NCBI GenBank assembly: GCA_038025085.1
Contig: CM076143.1
Span: 35,300,501-35,364,500, forward strand
Source: Tetragonia tetragonoides
Taxonomy: Eukaryota > Streptophyta > Magnoliopsida > Caryophyllales > Aizoaceae
Reading direction: 5' to 3'
DNA: 64,000 nucleotides
The translations under genes and the position numbers were made by a program. Positions 45,386 to 55,284 of the stretch are shown here, piece by piece; the first letter of the stretch is position 1, and every line of letters begins with the position of its first letter. The notes under the pieces were generated by a model. It was not told where the DNA came from and did no database searches. It saw nothing but the letters and a program-made list of their open reading frames with translations.

Positions 45386-46036
45386 TTTTTTTTTTATAAT
45401 TAGTGTATCATTTATTAATAATTAGATAAACTACCAAAATAGTCGATATCTTATGAAATACACTATAGGTGCACATCCATCCTAGCATCATTCAATCAAA
45501 ACCACCCCCACCTTCCAGGAAGGGTTGAGTAGAAAGATTGTAATCATGTACTTGAACATGGCCAAATTACAAGAAAATAGTAGCAAATGGGCAAAATACT
45601 CCTGCATGAGTACACAAATTACAGCTCATATGGTATACCACCAGGAGAAAGAGCACATAATTTGTCTCCATGATTTTGTTGCACACAACATAGTTTCACT
45701 GTCCCCCCACCGCTAGTCCACCCCGAAAGCTACCAAAGAGACCACACCAAAACCAATGCTTATAGCAAGCCATGAAAGAACATTTCCTCTCCAACAAAAA
45801 CTCATGTTCAGACAAGGAGCCCAGCTCTCCAAGAATGCCACAAAGACAAAACTCCATGAATTCTAAATTTCTTCACACTTCAATACAAAAAACGCCAGGT
45901 ACAACCTCTTGGCTATTGTGATTGATCTTCCTTGCCCATTTGACTATGTCTCATATGCTATATTGAGATCAAAAACTGTATTTACTGGGTATATGCAGCA
46001 CCAATCCTTGAAATTGAGCTCAAATCAAAACCCAAA
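45386..46036 (-). mobile_element. Poly(A)-tailed retroposed insert, unidentified
   Basis: A 651-bp insert in LTR3 is flanked by a perfect 14-bp duplication AAATTTGAGATCTT (45372-45385 and 46037-46050). On the minus strand it ends in about 10-12 A, with AATAAA about 20 bp before the tail. This is the signature of LINE-machinery retroposition of a polyadenylated RNA: a processed pseudogene 3' end, or a 5'-truncated non-LTR element. No long ORF or known domain is evident. A 50-odd-codon frame (MEFCLCGILGELGS) is present but unsupported. Confidence 0.75.
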
Positions 46037-46744
46037 AAATTTGAGATCTTCTCTTTACTATTCATTTGCTAAATAGCCTACAGTTCAAATACTAACTCCT
46101 GAGGGCTGAAATTAAATTAATTGCCTAACTGTTTATTTTCTAGTAGTCAAAATGTAGATATCATGCTAATCATGTATTTTATTGCTTACTAAATATCGTC
46201 TTTCAATTTCAAGCATGTCTAGTCGTTGTAATGCTCAACCTGCCCATCGAATACATGTCTAAATAAGGGTAAATAAATAAATGTTGTGATGCTTGTGATA
46301 AACCAATATATAGTCTAACTCTAGGTTGTCAATCCGGTTTGTGTGGAAATCATGTCTCTAAATCATTAAGCAATCTTGAGTTGGTAGAGGCCGCCATAAA
46401 CGCGTGAGTTGGGTGCCTAACACCTTCCCACCTCGTACCTTCGCCCCCAAACCTTTATTCTTGGGTACTCATAGGGTCTATATGAGCAGGTGCCTTTCTA
46501 AAAACATGATCAGTTTACTTATCGCGCTTTTGGGTTGTCCCTTAGGTTTTGTCCCTTTGGTTTGTCCCTTCGATAAAACGCCGATAGCAGATTTGTGACC
46601 TCTTTCATGGTTTTTATTCAATTCAGGTCTTTACAAAAGATTTTCTAACTCGATGGTCCCTTTAACTTATCTAAACCCCAAACTTACAAATTTTCTATAA
46701 GGACGCACTCCGTGGAGCGATGGAAAAATCCTGGGTCTTTACAG

Positions 46745-46762
46745 TGACGACTTCACTGGGGA
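46745..46762 (+). other. Primer binding site after LTR3 (Ogre/Tat type)
   Basis: TGACGACTTCACTGGGGA follows LTR3 by one base. It resembles the TGGCGACTCCACTGGGGA site of Ogre-like elements, which is usually assigned to tRNA-Arg. Confidence 0.6.
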
Positions 46763-47787
46763 GTTATTTAAGAGGGTGAGACTCGAAAGTCAAGTTTGCT
46801 TAATTGTTTAATAACATGTGTCCATACTTTGCATCATTTGCATGTGCTTTGTCACAACCTTTTGACCCTTATCGACCCTCAAGAAAGTTTGTGTCGTAAC
46901 TCGTAGACAACCCGTATATCTAAAAGAATATACAGTTGTCCTATCGTGCAAACCGACGCTTCCTCACCCACGACTCATCGACTCTTGTTCCTGAAAAAGA
47001 TTTACAATTGATGTGTCGACCATTCGCCGGACGGAAATTGTAATTTGTCGTGGTAACCTCACAGGAGCCAAAAGCCTCTAGCCCACATTCGCACATTCGC
47101 TTGTTTGTTGTGCATGTTTTGTTGTAATACCGCCTGGTGACATGTTTGTCTATAACTGCGTCGTTGTAATGCTTGCCTGAATGCATGAATGTCGTGATTA
47201 TGTGCCAACATGTACTTACGTGCTAAGAGTCTTTTTCTTTTATTTTTAGGTAGTTCCTAATGCCCAAAAATAGTTTGAGAATTCAATTCAATGAACACTC
47301 GTTTCCCCAATGATATATTTTCATATAGCTTAAAGTCATGAACAACTTTCTAGGACCTCTTAGAAAAAGAAAAAAAAAAGTCAGTCCCTCCAATTTCCCC
47401 TCTTCCATTTTCTATTTTTTTATTTCTTTTTTTTTATGTAATTCAGATTCGGCCAAAAAAAATAGAGAAAAGAAAAGAAAAAAAAAAAAAAACACAAAAG
47501 GGCGTAATAAAAACGCCAAAAAAGAAAATCGGAAAAAAAGGGGCCGAAATTCTTCTTCTTTTTTTTTCCATTTTTCCATTTTCTTTGAGTCTAAAAAAAA
47601 ATTGGATAGTCCATCTTTTTTCTTATTTTTGTTCATTGACTTTATTTTCCTTAAATATTAAGGAAAATATTTGGGCATTTAGGCTTAAGGATCTTTTTTT
47701 TAGGACAATAAGTTTTTCTATGTGCGGGTCGTCATTTTTCTTATGTGAGAGCCTCGTGGTCTCCTTGGTTCTAAATGGTCATCTTCT
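46763..47787 (+). other. 5' leader of the Tat element that owns LTR3
   Basis: A long untranslated leader with no supported gene. The stretch 47365-47640 is A- and T-homopolymer-rich, and its Lys/Phe-rich reading frames are low-complexity artefacts. Confidence 0.5.
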
Positions 47788-47797
47788 CATTTAGATC

Positions 47798-48215
47798 ATG
47801 TTAGGATCCGGCAAGCGTTCCTCAGCTGAAGATACACAGGAAGAGCCTCTCCTCGTTCCAAGATCAGAAAAGGGTTAAACTGCTAAGAAGACCAAAACTC
47901 ATTTTGTGACAACTGATCCAGTCCATGAAGCTTCAAAAGAATCGGTGCTTGATACTCAAGATGAGTCCCTTGATTTAGGGGAACAATTACTGATCATTCC
48001 GAGAGGCCCTAATCCAAGTGGGCCTTGATCCCGATGAGACCCCTAGTCTTGTTGAGTACAGAGGCACAAACAAGCCAATCCTGGCCCTCGTTGAAGCACA
48101 GAACGATATCGAACACGTATCCCAATATGCTATTATTTACCACTCAGAAATCAAAAGGCTACAAAGAACGGTTTCCCAGCTAGAACAAAGGATTAAGACC
48201 TTAGAGGGTGTAGGC
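47798..48215 (+). pseudogene. ORF1-like N-terminal fragment of a Tat element
   Basis: The frame starts at ATG 47798 (MLGSGKRSSAEDTQEEPLL). It has an in-frame TAA near 47876 and a frameshift near 48015, then continues as GLDPDETPSLVEYRGTNKPI and a predicted coiled coil (SEIKRLQRTVSQLEQRIKTL), ending at 48215. Ogre-like elements often have a separate ORF between the 5' LTR and gag, and the position fits. The function of that ORF is unknown. Everything downstream is lost at the junction with the minus-strand LTR of E at about 48223. Confidence 0.45.
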
Positions 48216-48222
48216 TAACAGA

Positions 48223-49714
48223 TTTTTCTCCCCTTTTTTCCGAGCGGCCGGCGGGAGAGCCTGGCAGAGCGTCTTTTGGGTTTTGTGAATCTCTCGAGTG
48301 TGAATGCACATGCAGATTTTCCTTTCGTACTAAGGACATGATTAAGATTGTCGGAAGTCGCCACCAAATTTAAGGAAATTTGAAACCCTTGAAATCAAGT
48401 CGATAGTCAAAAAGATGTCAACTTAACTCCTATGCACCCCAATCCCTATTTGGGAAATTGACTTCATAAATGAGTTCGGGGGCGTGAGTACGAGCTAGGA
48501 AGGTGTTAGGCACCCAACTCGCCCTTTGACAACAACGACCTTTACTAATCACTTCAATGCGACTATTAATGCTACGGTTCCAAACAGGGTTCAATTTGTC
48601 CAAATTCCTAGTTTTAACTAATGGGTTGAACAAACATTACTAACGTGACCACTTTTAACAACTTATCAAATTACATGCTTTTATTGCTAGAAAACGATAA
48701 ATATGCTAAACCTGCGGATTAGAAGTCAATCAAGATAATTTATCCACCAATCACAAACAAGCATAATTTATAATAAAAAGCAATAAATAAAACATTCATT
48801 CATCCATTCATTGGGTTTAATACAACCCCTTTTGCTCAAAAAGCGCCATGCATGTACATATCACATAAACCAAATTCGTTAGTAAATAACAAGCAATATA
48901 TAATTTATTGAAAACCCTCAGGTTGGATTACCGGGATGCTCACAATGAACTTATTGGGTTGTTATGCTTGAACTCTTGCTCTTGATGAAGTATGAAGGTT
49001 TATTGTTGTGGTGCTAGGGCTAGCCTAAAAAAGGAGTAGAATTAGAATTTAGGGTTTAATATGAGAGAGAGATTGTTCTAAACTCTAAAGTTCTTAACCA
49101 ACAGACCAACTTGAGAGAGAAACTGCCAACCTCTTCAACTGAACCCTAAGGTTTATTTATATAGAAGAGGGGGAGCTGCCAGGGTTTGGCACGGAAATCG
49201 AATGGGCCTCAAATTTGCCGTCCGCGAGAAAGGGTCAAGGCGGCCATGCAACTAGGCCGAGCGGTTGAACCGCTAGGACAAGCGGTTGAACCTCTTGGCA
49301 AGCGGTCAAGTCGCTTGTCCTAGCCGCTAACGCTTGAACTCAAGCGAGGCCGCTCGGACCTGGAGCGGCCTGCCTGTATAGGCGCCTGACGTGCTTTTTA
49401 AGCGGGGGAGGCTTTTCTGAGGGGGTCCACGCGGGATTAGCTGAGTTCCCTTGTTTGACCAAGGGTTGACTCAAGGATTTCGGTTCTCTTTCGGGCCCTT
49501 GGGCTCAAAGAGACCTATCTCTCAGTTTTGGACTCCAAATGAATTGAGTCCAACTGGCTTGGATCACCTGTACAAAGGCTTACACTGGTTAAATCAAATG
49601 ACTTGGGCTAATCATCAAAGCAATTATTCTCGCAACCCAAGTTCGAGAAAAATCCAATCCTTTCAACATCGGGTTTTTATGGGGACTTGTCATGGACACA
49701 ATTTTTGGTGTCTA
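48223..49714 (-). repeat. 3' LTR of element E
   Basis: On the minus strand it starts TGTAGACACCAAAAATTGTG directly after the PPT. It carries a palindrome array (49378-49239), TATA CTATATAAATAAAC (plus 49151-49164) and GGTGGCGACTTC (~48362). Its far end is uncertain; about 48223 is where similarity to the preceding ORF1 piece stops. Confidence 0.7.
49239..49378 (-). promoter_or_regulatory. 21-bp-phased palindrome array in the LTR of E
   Basis: Half-sites start at 49239, 49260, 49281, 49301, 49322, 49343 and 49364, so steps are 20 or 21 bp throughout. The best copy is AGCGGTTGAACCGCT (49260-49274). The TATA box lies about 75 bp further along the minus strand. Confidence 0.75.
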
Positions 49715-49728
49715 CAGAAGCCCCTACT
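49715..49728 (-). other. Polypurine tract of element E
   Basis: On the minus strand AAAGTAGGGGCTTC directly precedes TGTAGACACC. Confidence 0.75.
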
Positions 49729-49867
49729 TTGGCCGAGCTCAAATAGAGCGAAGGTCAAAGTAAACCTGTGCCAATACCTGCGATAAACAGGCAAACTACG
49801 TGAGGTGACAATCAGTTAGAGAAAAACAATCATTTAAGATAAAGTAGTAATTTTTCCGGTTTATTTG

Positions 49868-50275
49868 ACCGAGAGTTTGACCCTATAATGTAGGTCACAC
49901 AATAAAAATCCTTTGATTATCAGTTGAACGGAGAGACCCTGTGATGTATGTTATACAATGAATGTTTCGTAAGAAGTAAAAATAATAAATGATTAAAATT
50001 CTTTGATTTTTAGTCGAAGGGAGACCTAGTGTTGTAGATTACACGATAAAATATTTCATTAGAACTAAGATAAATGATAAAAATCCTTTGATTTTTAGTC
50101 GAAGGGAGACCTTGTGCTGTAGGTTACACAATAAAAATGCTTCGATTTTCAGTCGGAGGGGACCTGTGCTGTAGGTTACACAACAAACTATGTCGTTAGA
50201 AATAGGATAAATGATAAAAATAATTCGATTTTCAGTCGAAGGGGAGACCATGTGCTGAAGGTCATACAATAAACG
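49868..50275 (-). repeat. Tandem repeats in the 3' UTR of element E
   Basis: About five or six degenerate copies of a 60-100 bp unit with the landmarks TTTGATTTTTAGTCGAAGGG, GAGACC, GTGCTGTAGGTTACACAATAA and GATAAATGATAAAAAT. Ogre-like elements are known to carry variable tandem repeats here. Confidence 0.7.
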
Positions 50276-50400
50276 TTTAAAGTACTCCCACTTTCATAAA
50301 CAGACTTCGGCGTGCAAATAACTGCAATGGGCCTCACGTGGGGCCCACTGATTTTGAACCAATGGCCCTAAAATAGAATATTATAACAGAAGGAGTGTTA

Positions 50401-50581
50401 GGCAGTCAAACCGCCACGTCAAGCGGCTAAACCGCTGGGTGGAGCGGCTAAGCCGCTTGGTGGAACGGTTGAACCGTTCCTCCCAACGGTTAAGCCATTT
50501 TGGCTAGCGGCCAAGCCGCGTTGCTTGCGGTTCAACCGCCAGCGTGGCGGTCTGACCGTCCACTTAGACTGTTTGACCGGT
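50401..50581 (+). promoter_or_regulatory. Nine-unit 21-bp palindrome array upstream of the PMD gene of E
   Basis: 15-bp imperfect palindromes start at 50401, 50422, 50443, 50464, 50485, 50506, 50526, 50546 and 50567. Examples are AGCGGCTAAACCGCT, AGCGGCTAAGCCGCT and AACGGTTGAACCGTT. Arms change together (GCGG/CCGC to ACGG/CCGT). TATA-like GGAATAAAGGGG follows about 18 bp after the last unit, on the + strand that encodes the PMD gene. Confidence 0.8.
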
Positions 50582-51139
50582 TCCTAGGTCTTCACGGGTG
50601 GAATAAAGGGGCAAAGAAGGGGAAGGCCGAAATGGATCTTCTTCCATTTCGTGCCTTCTTCACTCTCTCTCCTCCATTTTCTTCAAGCTCTCAACCTCCA
50701 TCAAAGCCCCTAGCTCCAAATCTTGAGGTTTTCTTGCTGAAATTCCTAAAAGAACTCGATTCTACTAGTTGTTCTTGAGTTTTTGAGTGTCAAAACTCAA
50801 AATTGTGCGAATTTGTGAGTTTAGCGAGTTTCACTCAAATTTCCAAAAACTCCATTTTTGCTCTTCGCTTTCGGTATACCCCGTCACCGGGTGGGTGAGC
50901 ACCGGTTAGTCCAGGATGAGTTCACTCGTAGTGATTTCCATCCTACTGATCGTTGGGAGCCCCGTGATCTTATTTTCAAGAAAAGGAGCATTTGGTTACC
51001 GTTGGTACCAAATGTCGGGTATGTCGTTGTTTTTCATTTTTGCTCTTTTACACTTAGAAAATCATGTGTAGGCAAACATAGAACTTTTAGGTTGAGAACT
51101 GTAGTGTAGCTTATGTGGAAAACCAATTTGCGTTAAATT

Positions 51140-51937
51140 ATTTTATTTATTTTTTTTTTTTTTTGGAAAGTTGATAATTTCATTCCAAAAATATATATAA
51201 ACATTACAACACTGTATTTAAACAAAGCTAAACATCATTACAACAAACCATCACCATCCCACGCAAGGGAGGAAAACAATAACCATATCAGCAGCTAAAC
51301 AAATTAAGGCACAAAACTAAGCTCAGACTGCATCAAATTGTTTAGCTTGCTTGCTCGAGCATGCAGCTGGTGGATAATCTTCCTGCACACCTCCTTGGCA
51401 CTTCTTTGTTCTTGGTGAAAGATCCTGGCATTTCTAGCTTCCCATATTCCATGACAGACAGCAGCTAAAAGAGCTTTCACAACTTTCTTGCGCACGTTCT
51501 TGCCCACAGCAGTAACCATAGCCCACTCGAGCACCTGATCCCAATGGAAGCAGGGAATAGGTGATCCCACCCAGTTCATCAATGTTGTCATAACCTCCTT
51601 CGAGAATGAGCATTCAAAGAAGAGATGTGCATGCGATTCATTCTCATTGTTACACAATACACAATCTAAGCAAGTTACATTTCCAATTCCAAGGCTCATC
51701 ATTCTGTCAACTGTAGGTAGCCTCTGCATACATGTTAGCCAAAAACAAAAAGCTTTTTTAGGCAAACTCAGAGGAGCCCAACAAAGTTTAGTCCAGGACA
51801 TAGCAGGCCAGTCAGGAAACAGTTTCATATAAGTTGAGCTCATCTTGTAGTTGTTGCTGGAAATAACAATATTCTTCACCTTTTCTCTTTCATCAAAAAT
51901 CTTCTTTATCATCCTTGAAGCTTGCATGGGACAATTC
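51140..51937 (-). mobile_element. 5'-truncated L1-type LINE in intron 1 of the PMD gene
   Basis: The minus-strand frame 51939-51304 encodes the end of a plant L1 reverse transcriptase ORF with the zf-RVT region: WTKLCWAPLSLPKKAFCFWL, then CVLCNNENESHAHLFFEC, then GIWEARNARIFHQEQRS. A poly(A) tail on the minus strand appears as T-rich 51140-51164. Flanks ATTTGCGTTAAATT (51126-51139) and ATTTGCGTGAAATT (51938-51951) form a 14-bp duplication with one mismatch. Catalytic RT and endonuclease domains are missing. Confidence 0.85.
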
Positions 51938-52004
51938 ATTTGCGTGAAATTGTTTCTTTTGCTAATTTGCGAATTTCTGCAGGATTTCTATTTTATATAT
52001 TTTT

Positions 52005-52210
52005 TTGCATGTGAAGAATGAATTTGTGTGAAATTCATCTTTAATGGTGGAAAATAAATTTGTGTGAAATTTATTTTCGCCGCAATTATCATTTCTTTTT
52101 TTTTGTGAAAATAAACTTGAGTGAAGTTTATTTTTATTTATTTATTTTTTATTGTAACGGTAAGTATTTTTGAGTAGATTTGTGGAGAATAAACTTGTGT
52201 GAAATTCATT
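52005..52210 (+). repeat. Short inverted-repeat units in intron 1 of the PMD gene
   Basis: AATTTGTGTGAAATT (52021), AAATTTGTGTGAAATTT (52056), AAACTTGAGTGAAGTTT (52113) and AAACTTGTGTGAAATT (52191), plus the LINE target at 51938. The 52113 copy changes both arms (AAACTT/AAGTTT), keeping the stem. Confidence 0.55.
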
Positions 52211-53483
52211 CTCGTTAAAATTTACTCTTGTTATATTGGTTTAGCTAGAATGCTAAATTTTACGAGTAGTAAAAATTTAGGACTAAACCGGAGACTGGTA
52301 GTTGTTACTAGGATCACCTAGATAATTGTCTTGCAATTATTGTGTTGCATAGGACGTAGACACTACCATGCAGGGTTACGGTAACCTTTCCGATATCGAG
52401 AAAGCATGTAGTTATGAGACTCCCAAGGTCAACGCTATTGTGGAGCGTTGTGGCTTTGGTCACCTGTTGGCGTTCATCACTTCTCCTGAGCGCTCCTACC
52501 GCTTGCTTGTTAGAGGTCTTGCGGAGCGGTACTGGGATACTACCAGTACTTTTCATTTTCCTATGGGTGAGATCATGATCACGCCTTTCGAGTTCGGTCT
52601 CATTTCCAGGCTCCCTTGCACTGGTATTCCCCCTTACATATGGAGAGGTGAGTAGGGATGACATGGCGGAGATGTTCGACCTTTTCGGGGCCGACTGGGA
52701 TGGTGTGAAGTATGGGCGGACTGACGTATTGGTCCAGTTCCTGACCACCCCGAGGAAGCTGAAGAAGGTCACGGTGGAGCAGCATGCTCGCCTTTTCTTG
52801 GCCTATGTTCTAGCTTGTTCCGTCTTTTCGAATAAAGCAACTAGGTATCATGTTTACTATTTCCCGTTCTTGCGGGATTTGGACAGAGTTGCGGAGTACA
52901 ACTGGGGTCTTCCCGGATACTCTTGTCTTCTGCGGTGTTTGAGCCAGTCCAGCCGCCTCAGTGGGGAGGAGGGCGCGTCTCGCGTCTCCTTGGTCGCCTA
53001 TTGGAAGTTTATAGAGGTAATTTCCTTTTACCCTTCTTATACTTTGTGTTTTTGGTTTTTTTACTCATAACTTGTGCTTAATCCATGTGCTTTTCATGTC
53101 TTAGATTTGGTTTTACGAGCATTTCCCCGACCTTGCCCCTCTTCTTGAGACAGGGGACTTGTCCTTTCCAGCGATGCAGACCTGGAGGGGACTGACATCT
53201 TGCCAATTTACTACGCTGCACGCCCTTAGGGAGGCGATATATCCCTTGACCGCCCAGGATGTAAGTGATTATCTTTTGTGCTTTTATCGTCCTTTTCATC
53301 CTTTTGGGTGCTCATTTTTTGCTTTTGTAGGTCCTTCAAGTTAGGCCTAATGATCACGAGGCCTCTTCTAGCAATGGTAGGGAAAGAGGGGCTCCAAAAG
53401 AACGAATGGAACTTGATGAGCTTAGCGAGCCCCCCCCCCCCCCCCCAAAAGAGCTTGATGTTAACAAAGACAAAGAGGAGTAG

Positions 53484-53895
53484 TCCACATCTAGTTGTCT
53501 AGCAAGTCTTGCTTTTTTGTACTTAGTAGTATAATTCAAATAAGGGTTTGCATGCCCAAGTAGATGTAGTTTAGAATTGCCATTTTATTTTTATTCTTTA
53601 TTTTGCACTTTTTTTTTATCAGAGCGTGTAATGGACTTTAGCCATATTAATGAAAGACTTGCTTATTTTTGCATTAATCGAATGGATTAAAAACTCTCTT
53701 AGAGATTTATTTTATCAAAGTGGTCGGGCCCAAGTTATATGGGTCACCTACATATCCATGCGGAATCAGGCCAATGTAGTTCGTAAAACCCAAATCTCAA
53801 TTTTTTTTTTCCGGTCGTGTGCCTCGCGTGGATGAGTTTGACCGAGTTTGACTTGGACTTGGTGCCTTAATGGGCACTCTCAAAGATTTAAGTAT
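53484..53895. other. Convergent spacer between the PMD gene and integrase of E
   Basis: About 410 bp where the + strand PMD gene and the minus-strand pol end face each other. Several T-rich runs are present but no ORF is supported. Confidence 0.4.
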
Positions 53896-55090
53896 TTATG
53901 CATAGAACTGCTTAAGTTGGTCCATATTTGTGAGTTGAGTGAACTCGTTGCCGTCTAAATCCATTAACTTTACCGCTCCACCGGATAATATTGTCTTGAT
54001 GATGTATGGGCCAGCCCAATTAGGCTTGAACTTTCCTCGAGGGTCGACTACAATTGGTCTAACCTCTTTTAGGACTAAGTCACCTTCTTTTAGTCCTCTA
54101 GCCTTGAATCGTTGATCAAAATGTCTCGCCATCCTTGCTAGGTAGACATGACCGTAATGTAGGGCATTTAGTCGTCTTTCGTCTAGCAAGACCAATTGGT
54201 CGTAGCGGGTTTGGACCCAATCTACTTTGGGTAATTCACTTTCCAGAGCTATCCTTAAGGAAGGGATTTCTACCTCGACTGGGAGTACTGCCTCCATTCC
54301 GTATACTAAAGAATACGGCGTTGTTCCTGTCGAGGATCGAATAGTAGTTCTATATCCCCATAAGGCGAATTGTAGCTTGTCGGGCCAATCTTCGTTGTTT
54401 TCCGTCATCTTAGCTATCATTTGCTTTACATTTTTGTTTGCGGATTTTACGGCTCCATTCATTTGTGGCCTATAAGGTGAAGACTGTCGATGTTGAATTT
54501 TGAACTTCGTGAAAGGTTCAACAACATCCTTTTTCAATTGGGTCTCGTGATCACTTATGATTTCGTGGGGTACTCCATATCTGGTGATAATGTTGTCAGA
54601 TATGAACTTTGCCACGTGCTTCGACGCTATTCTTGCGTATGAACGAGTTTCGACCCATTTGGTAAAGTAATATATCGCGACTAGTATGTATTCATGTCCT
54701 CCTTTTTCTGTAGGGGAGATTTTTCCAATGATGTCAATGCCCCATGCAGAGAACGGTCATGGTGAGGTCAATGTATGTAGAGGAGTAGTAGGTCTATGTT
54801 GTAAATTGACGTGGAATTGACAGCGTGTGCACTTTCTCACGTATTCGATGCAGTCCTTTTCCATTGTAGTCCAATAGTATCCTTACCTTAGGAATTTTCT
54901 TGACTAAAGTAAGTCCATTCATATGGGGACTACATACGCCATTATGTATGTCGCTCATGACTTTGCTTGCCTCACGTTCCTTTAGACATAGAAGACTTAG
55001 CCCTTGTGGTGTCTTTTTATAAAGTTTGCCTTGCACATGTATGTATTGTGCTGCTAGTCTTCTTAAGGCTCTTTGCGCCCTAGGTGTCAA
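53896..55090 (-). pseudogene. Integrase of element E
   Basis: Frames 55090-54794 (finger region, HNGVCSPHMNG) and 54615-53896 (core and C-terminus) are separated by stops and frame changes; the piece between reads WGIDIIGKISPTEKGG. Core motifs: first Asp in WGIDIIG, second in IISDHETQ. The position of the catalytic Glu reads QMNGAVKSANKN, where the family has NGAVE, so Glu is replaced by Lys. The C-terminus (GDLVLKEVRP, KFKPNWAGPYIIK, NMDQLKQFY) is typical of Ogre/Tat. The enzyme is dead at the active site as well as broken. Confidence 0.85.
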
Positions 55091-55284
55091 TTGTGGAGGG
55101 TAATTACCTTCGGCTAATAGATTGGGAATGCCAGTAAACCATTCCTCTTCTTCCTCCTCATTGACGCAACCTCAAGTGCATTGCAATAGGCGGGCTCAGT
55201 GCGCCTTTGAATGTGAACGGTCATGGTGATTACATCATCTGGAATATTTATCATGGAGGCCATCTTTTCTAAGGCATCCGGGAA

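Larger units (their letters stand above)
39060..46743 (+). repeat. LTR3, Tat-type 5' LTR interrupted by D and a retroposed insert
   Basis: Pieces 39060-39434, 45253-45385 and 46051-46743 align in order with LTR2. It ends GGGTCTTTACA followed by a primer binding site, so it is a 5' LTR. It directly follows the end of LTR2. Its expected TG start is not evident. Confidence 0.65.
50858..53483 (+). pseudogene. PMD gene antisense to element E, four exons
   Basis: Exon 1 (~50858-51018) reads GEHRLVQDEFTRSDFHPTDR and ends at GTATGT. Intron 1 (~51019-52352) contains a LINE. Exon 2 (52353-53016) carries the PMD core: GFGHLLAFITSPERSYRLLV, then YWDTTSTFHFPMGEIMITPF. A 1-nt shift at about 52648 lies between PYIWRGE and VSRDDMAEMFDLFG. 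Intron 2 is 53017-53104, exon 3 (IWFYEHFPDLAPLLETGDLS) 53105-53260, intron 3 53261-53330 and exon 4 53331-53483, ending in a proline run and KELDVNKDKEE. All introns are GT-AG and, exon 2 shift aside, the frame is kept. It is homologous to the PMD gene of C but shorter at the 3' end. The true start codon is not certain. It is nearly intact, with one frameshift and the LINE as the main damage. Confidence 0.72.

Noticed and set aside
47338..47661. Lys/Phe-rich reading frames on both strands
   Set aside because: They result from A and T homopolymers in a retrotransposon leader, with no domain or codon signal.
52645..52660. GTGAGT at 52648 as a splice donor ending PMD exon 2
   Set aside because: Coding similarity resumes immediately (VSRDDMAEMF) and no acceptor lies close by. 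A single-base indel explains the frame change better.
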